The position numbers were made by a program, and so were the translations under genes. Under the pieces are notes generated by a model that was not told where the DNA came from, made no database searches, and saw only the letters and a list, made by a program, of their open reading frames with translations. 64,000 nt of DNA from Oceanospirillales bacterium (GTDB lineage Bacteria; Pseudomonadota; Gammaproteobacteria; Pseudomonadales; Balneatricaceae): positions 1-64,000 of the forward strand of contig JAAEYW010000025.1 in NCBI GenBank assembly GCA_018223185.1. The letters run 5' to 3'. Below, piece by piece: positions 62,534 through 64,000 of this stretch (its first letter is position 1; each line of letters opens with the position of its first letter).

Positions 62534-64000
62534 ATGACTACCACACTGTTATTAGAAAACGTGACCTGCGCCGGGTGCGTCAAAAAGATTGAAACAGGCA
62601 TCAACGCCCTGCCGGATGTAGAGCAGGCGTCGGTTGATTTCCCTCAGCGGCGGCTCAACGTCGAGGGAAGTATCCGTGGCGACAAACTTATCGAAGCGCT
62701 GTCAGAGATCGGTTACCGCGGCCGCCTGGCCAGCAATGAAGCAGAGGACCGGGCCCGGCAGAAAGCTCAGCAGGCAGCACAGTACCGACAACATGTCCGC
62801 AATACGCTGCTGGCACTGGGTGTCGGTATCCCGCTGATGGTTGCAGGAATACTGATGGATGATATGAGCGTTCGCACCCCCCAGGATCAGATAATCTGGG
62901 GCGTTATTGGCCTGCTGACACTGGCAATTCTGCTGTTTCCAGGGCGTCATTTTTTCAGTGGAGCCTGGAGCGCACTGAAACACGGCTCAGCCAACATGGA
63001 TAGCCTTATCGCGCTGGGCACCGGGGCGGCATGGATCTATTCCACCGCGGTGGTTGTGTTTCCGGGAATGTTACCGGAGGGCTCTCGTCACCTCTATTAT
63101 GAAGCTACCGCAATGATCATCGGCCTGGTGAACTTTGGTCTGGCGATGGAAATTAGCGCCCGCGGCAAGACATCAGCAGCGGTCGAACGGCTGCTCAACC
63201 TGCAGCCGAAAACCGCACGGGTGATGCGCAACGGAAAGGAACAGGACCTGCCGCTGGAGCTGGTGGAAACCGGCGACCTGCTGCGTATACGTCCCGGCGA
63301 ACAGATTCCGGTGGACGCCATCGTAGAGGAGGGCAACAGCCTTATTGATGAATCGATGCTCAGTGGTGAGCCTCTGCCGGTGAGTAAAGTTGTGGGCGAC
63401 AGCGTCAGTGCAGGCACACTGAACAAGTCCGGTTCACTGGTGATCAAAGCGGAAAAGGTCGGCAGCGAAACCGCGCTGAGCCGGATCATCGAGATGGTCA
63501 AAAAGGCGCAGGCCAGCAAACCGGAAATCTCCCGGATGGCCGACACAGTCGCGGGTATTTTTGTGCCGGTGGTTATCCTGTGCAGCACTGTGACAGCACT
63601 GACCTGGTATCTGGTTGGCCCGGAACCCCAACTGGCGTATATGCTGGTGACCGCCATGACCGTATTGATTATCGCCTGCCCCTGCGCACTGGGTCTGGCA
63701 ACACCGATGTCAGTGATGGTCGGAGTGGGTAAAGCCGCTGAATATGGCATCCTGATCCGTAACGGACAGGCCCTGCAGACCGCCTCTCAGCTGGATACCC
63801 TGGTGCTGGATAAGACCGGTACGATCACCGAAGGTGCACCGGCGGTTACCGACCTGATCGGCGAGCATCCGCAGATGCTGCAACTGGCGGCTTCACTGGA
63901 AGCCGCGTCAGAACATCCGCTGGCCGAAGCGATTGTCAGTTTTGCCCGGGAGCAGAATATCAGCCTCCTGGCTGTGGAAAACTTTCAGGCCCATAGTGGA
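62534..64000 (+). CDS. copA: Cu(I)-exporting P1B-type ATPase CopA (5' part, runs off window)
   Basis: The first 489 codons of a copper-efflux ATPase. A single heavy-metal-associated domain has its CxxC at Cys12-Cys15 (TCAGC). Membrane helices follow from about residue 90. Also present are the phosphatase motif SGEP, the CPC ion-site Cys382-Pro383-Cys384 in LIIACPCALGLATP, the phosphorylation site DKTGT at Asp426 and the SEHPLA motif at His461. The end lies beyond the window, where the ATP-binding hinge and last two helices should be. GAGAAG precedes the ATG. Copper enters from the cytosol and is exported to the periplasm; CueR would induce the gene. Confidence 0.96.
   Translation, partial: MTTTLLLENVTCAGCVKKIETGINALPDVEQASVDFPQRRLNVEGSIRGDKLIEALSEIGYRGRLASNEAEDRARQKAQQAAQYRQHVRNTLLALGVGIPLMVAGILMDDMSVRTPQDQIIWGVIGLLTLAILLFPGRHFFSGAWSALKHGSANMDSLIALGTGAAWIYSTAVVVFPGMLPEGSRHLYYEATAMIIGLVNFGLAMEISARGKTSAAVERLLNLQPKTARVMRNGKEQDLPLELVETGDLLRIRPGEQIPVDAIVEEGNSLIDESMLSGEPLPVSKVVGDSVSAGTLNKSGSLVIKAEKVGSETALSRIIEMVKKAQASKPEISRMADTVAGIFVPVVILCSTVTALTWYLVGPEPQLAYMLVTAMTVLIIACPCALGLATPMSVMVGVGKAAEYGILIRNGQALQTASQLDTLVLDKTGTITEGAPAVTDLIGEHPQMLQLAASLEAASEHPLAEAIVSFAREQNISLLAVENFQAHSG

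Overview
The window looks like chromosomal DNA of a marine, respiring gammaproteobacterium, probably in or near the Oceanospirillaceae (Amphritea, Neptunomonas or Marinobacterium type). This is inferred from the proteobacterial housekeeping genes (mutY, yggX, fusA-type EF-G, cueR/copA), the many c-di-GMP and chemotaxis proteins, and the betaine-uptake and pyridinium-catabolism genes. No rRNA or other decisive marker is present. There is one tRNA (Phe, GAA). No phage, intact insertion sequence or CRISPR array was seen.

Layout. 0-4 kb: asmA-like gene, mutY, yggX and tRNA-Phe with its promoter and terminator. 4-8 kb: a patchy accessory stretch with an AT-rich orphan gene, a CACAGAG-type repeat that has swallowed a gene remnant, a phytanoyl-CoA dioxygenase-family gene with a divergent LysR regulator, and a small GDCCxxC protein. 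8-17 kb: a periplasmic/surface redox cassette made of two convergent operons (Sel1-YtkA-like-MauG-like, and GMC subunit 3-GMC oxidoreductase-polytopic membrane protein) plus an autotransporter and a decayed secreted-protein gene. Fragments of broken phytanoyl dioxygenase paralogues lie on both sides of it. 17-19.8 kb: a membrane GGDEF/EAL protein and a small membrane protein.

20-30 kb is the metabolic centrepiece. A five-gene operon (AA_synth protein, alpha/beta hydrolase, flavin reductase, luciferase-like oxygenase, aldehyde dehydrogenase) diverges from a GntR regulator, a carboxymuconolactone-decarboxylase-like protein, a succinate-semialdehyde dehydrogenase and a BCCT betaine transporter. 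This matches the published trigonelline (N-methylnicotinate) ring-cleavage pathway, tgnA-E. A 16-base sequence is shared by the divergent promoter and the transporter promoter, where it forms a perfect 24-bp palindrome; it is a strong candidate operator that would tie the locus into one regulon. A formate-tetrahydrofolate ligase at 32 kb could use the formate this pathway releases.

30-43.5 kb: AraC regulator and MFS transporter, fhs, a COG2509-type flavoprotein, then a signalling cluster (HTH-receiver protein, multi-PAS histidine kinase, Aer-like chemoreceptor, PAS-GGDEF-EAL). 43.5-48 kb: a three-gene ABC exporter operon. 48-50.2 kb: an uncharacterised ferritin-like diiron protein with its own 2Fe-2S/flavin reductase. 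Next to it is an AT-rich promoter region with a perfect FNR/ANR box. 50.7-55.3 kb: a TonB receptor-YfiR-CHASE8/GGDEF/EAL operon. 55.8-64 kb: a sigma-54 activator, a solitary EF-G, a phosphoribosyltransferase, and a copper locus (cueR, DUF411, cytochrome c, and divergent copA with a canonical 19-bp-spacer CueR promoter). copA runs off the window end.
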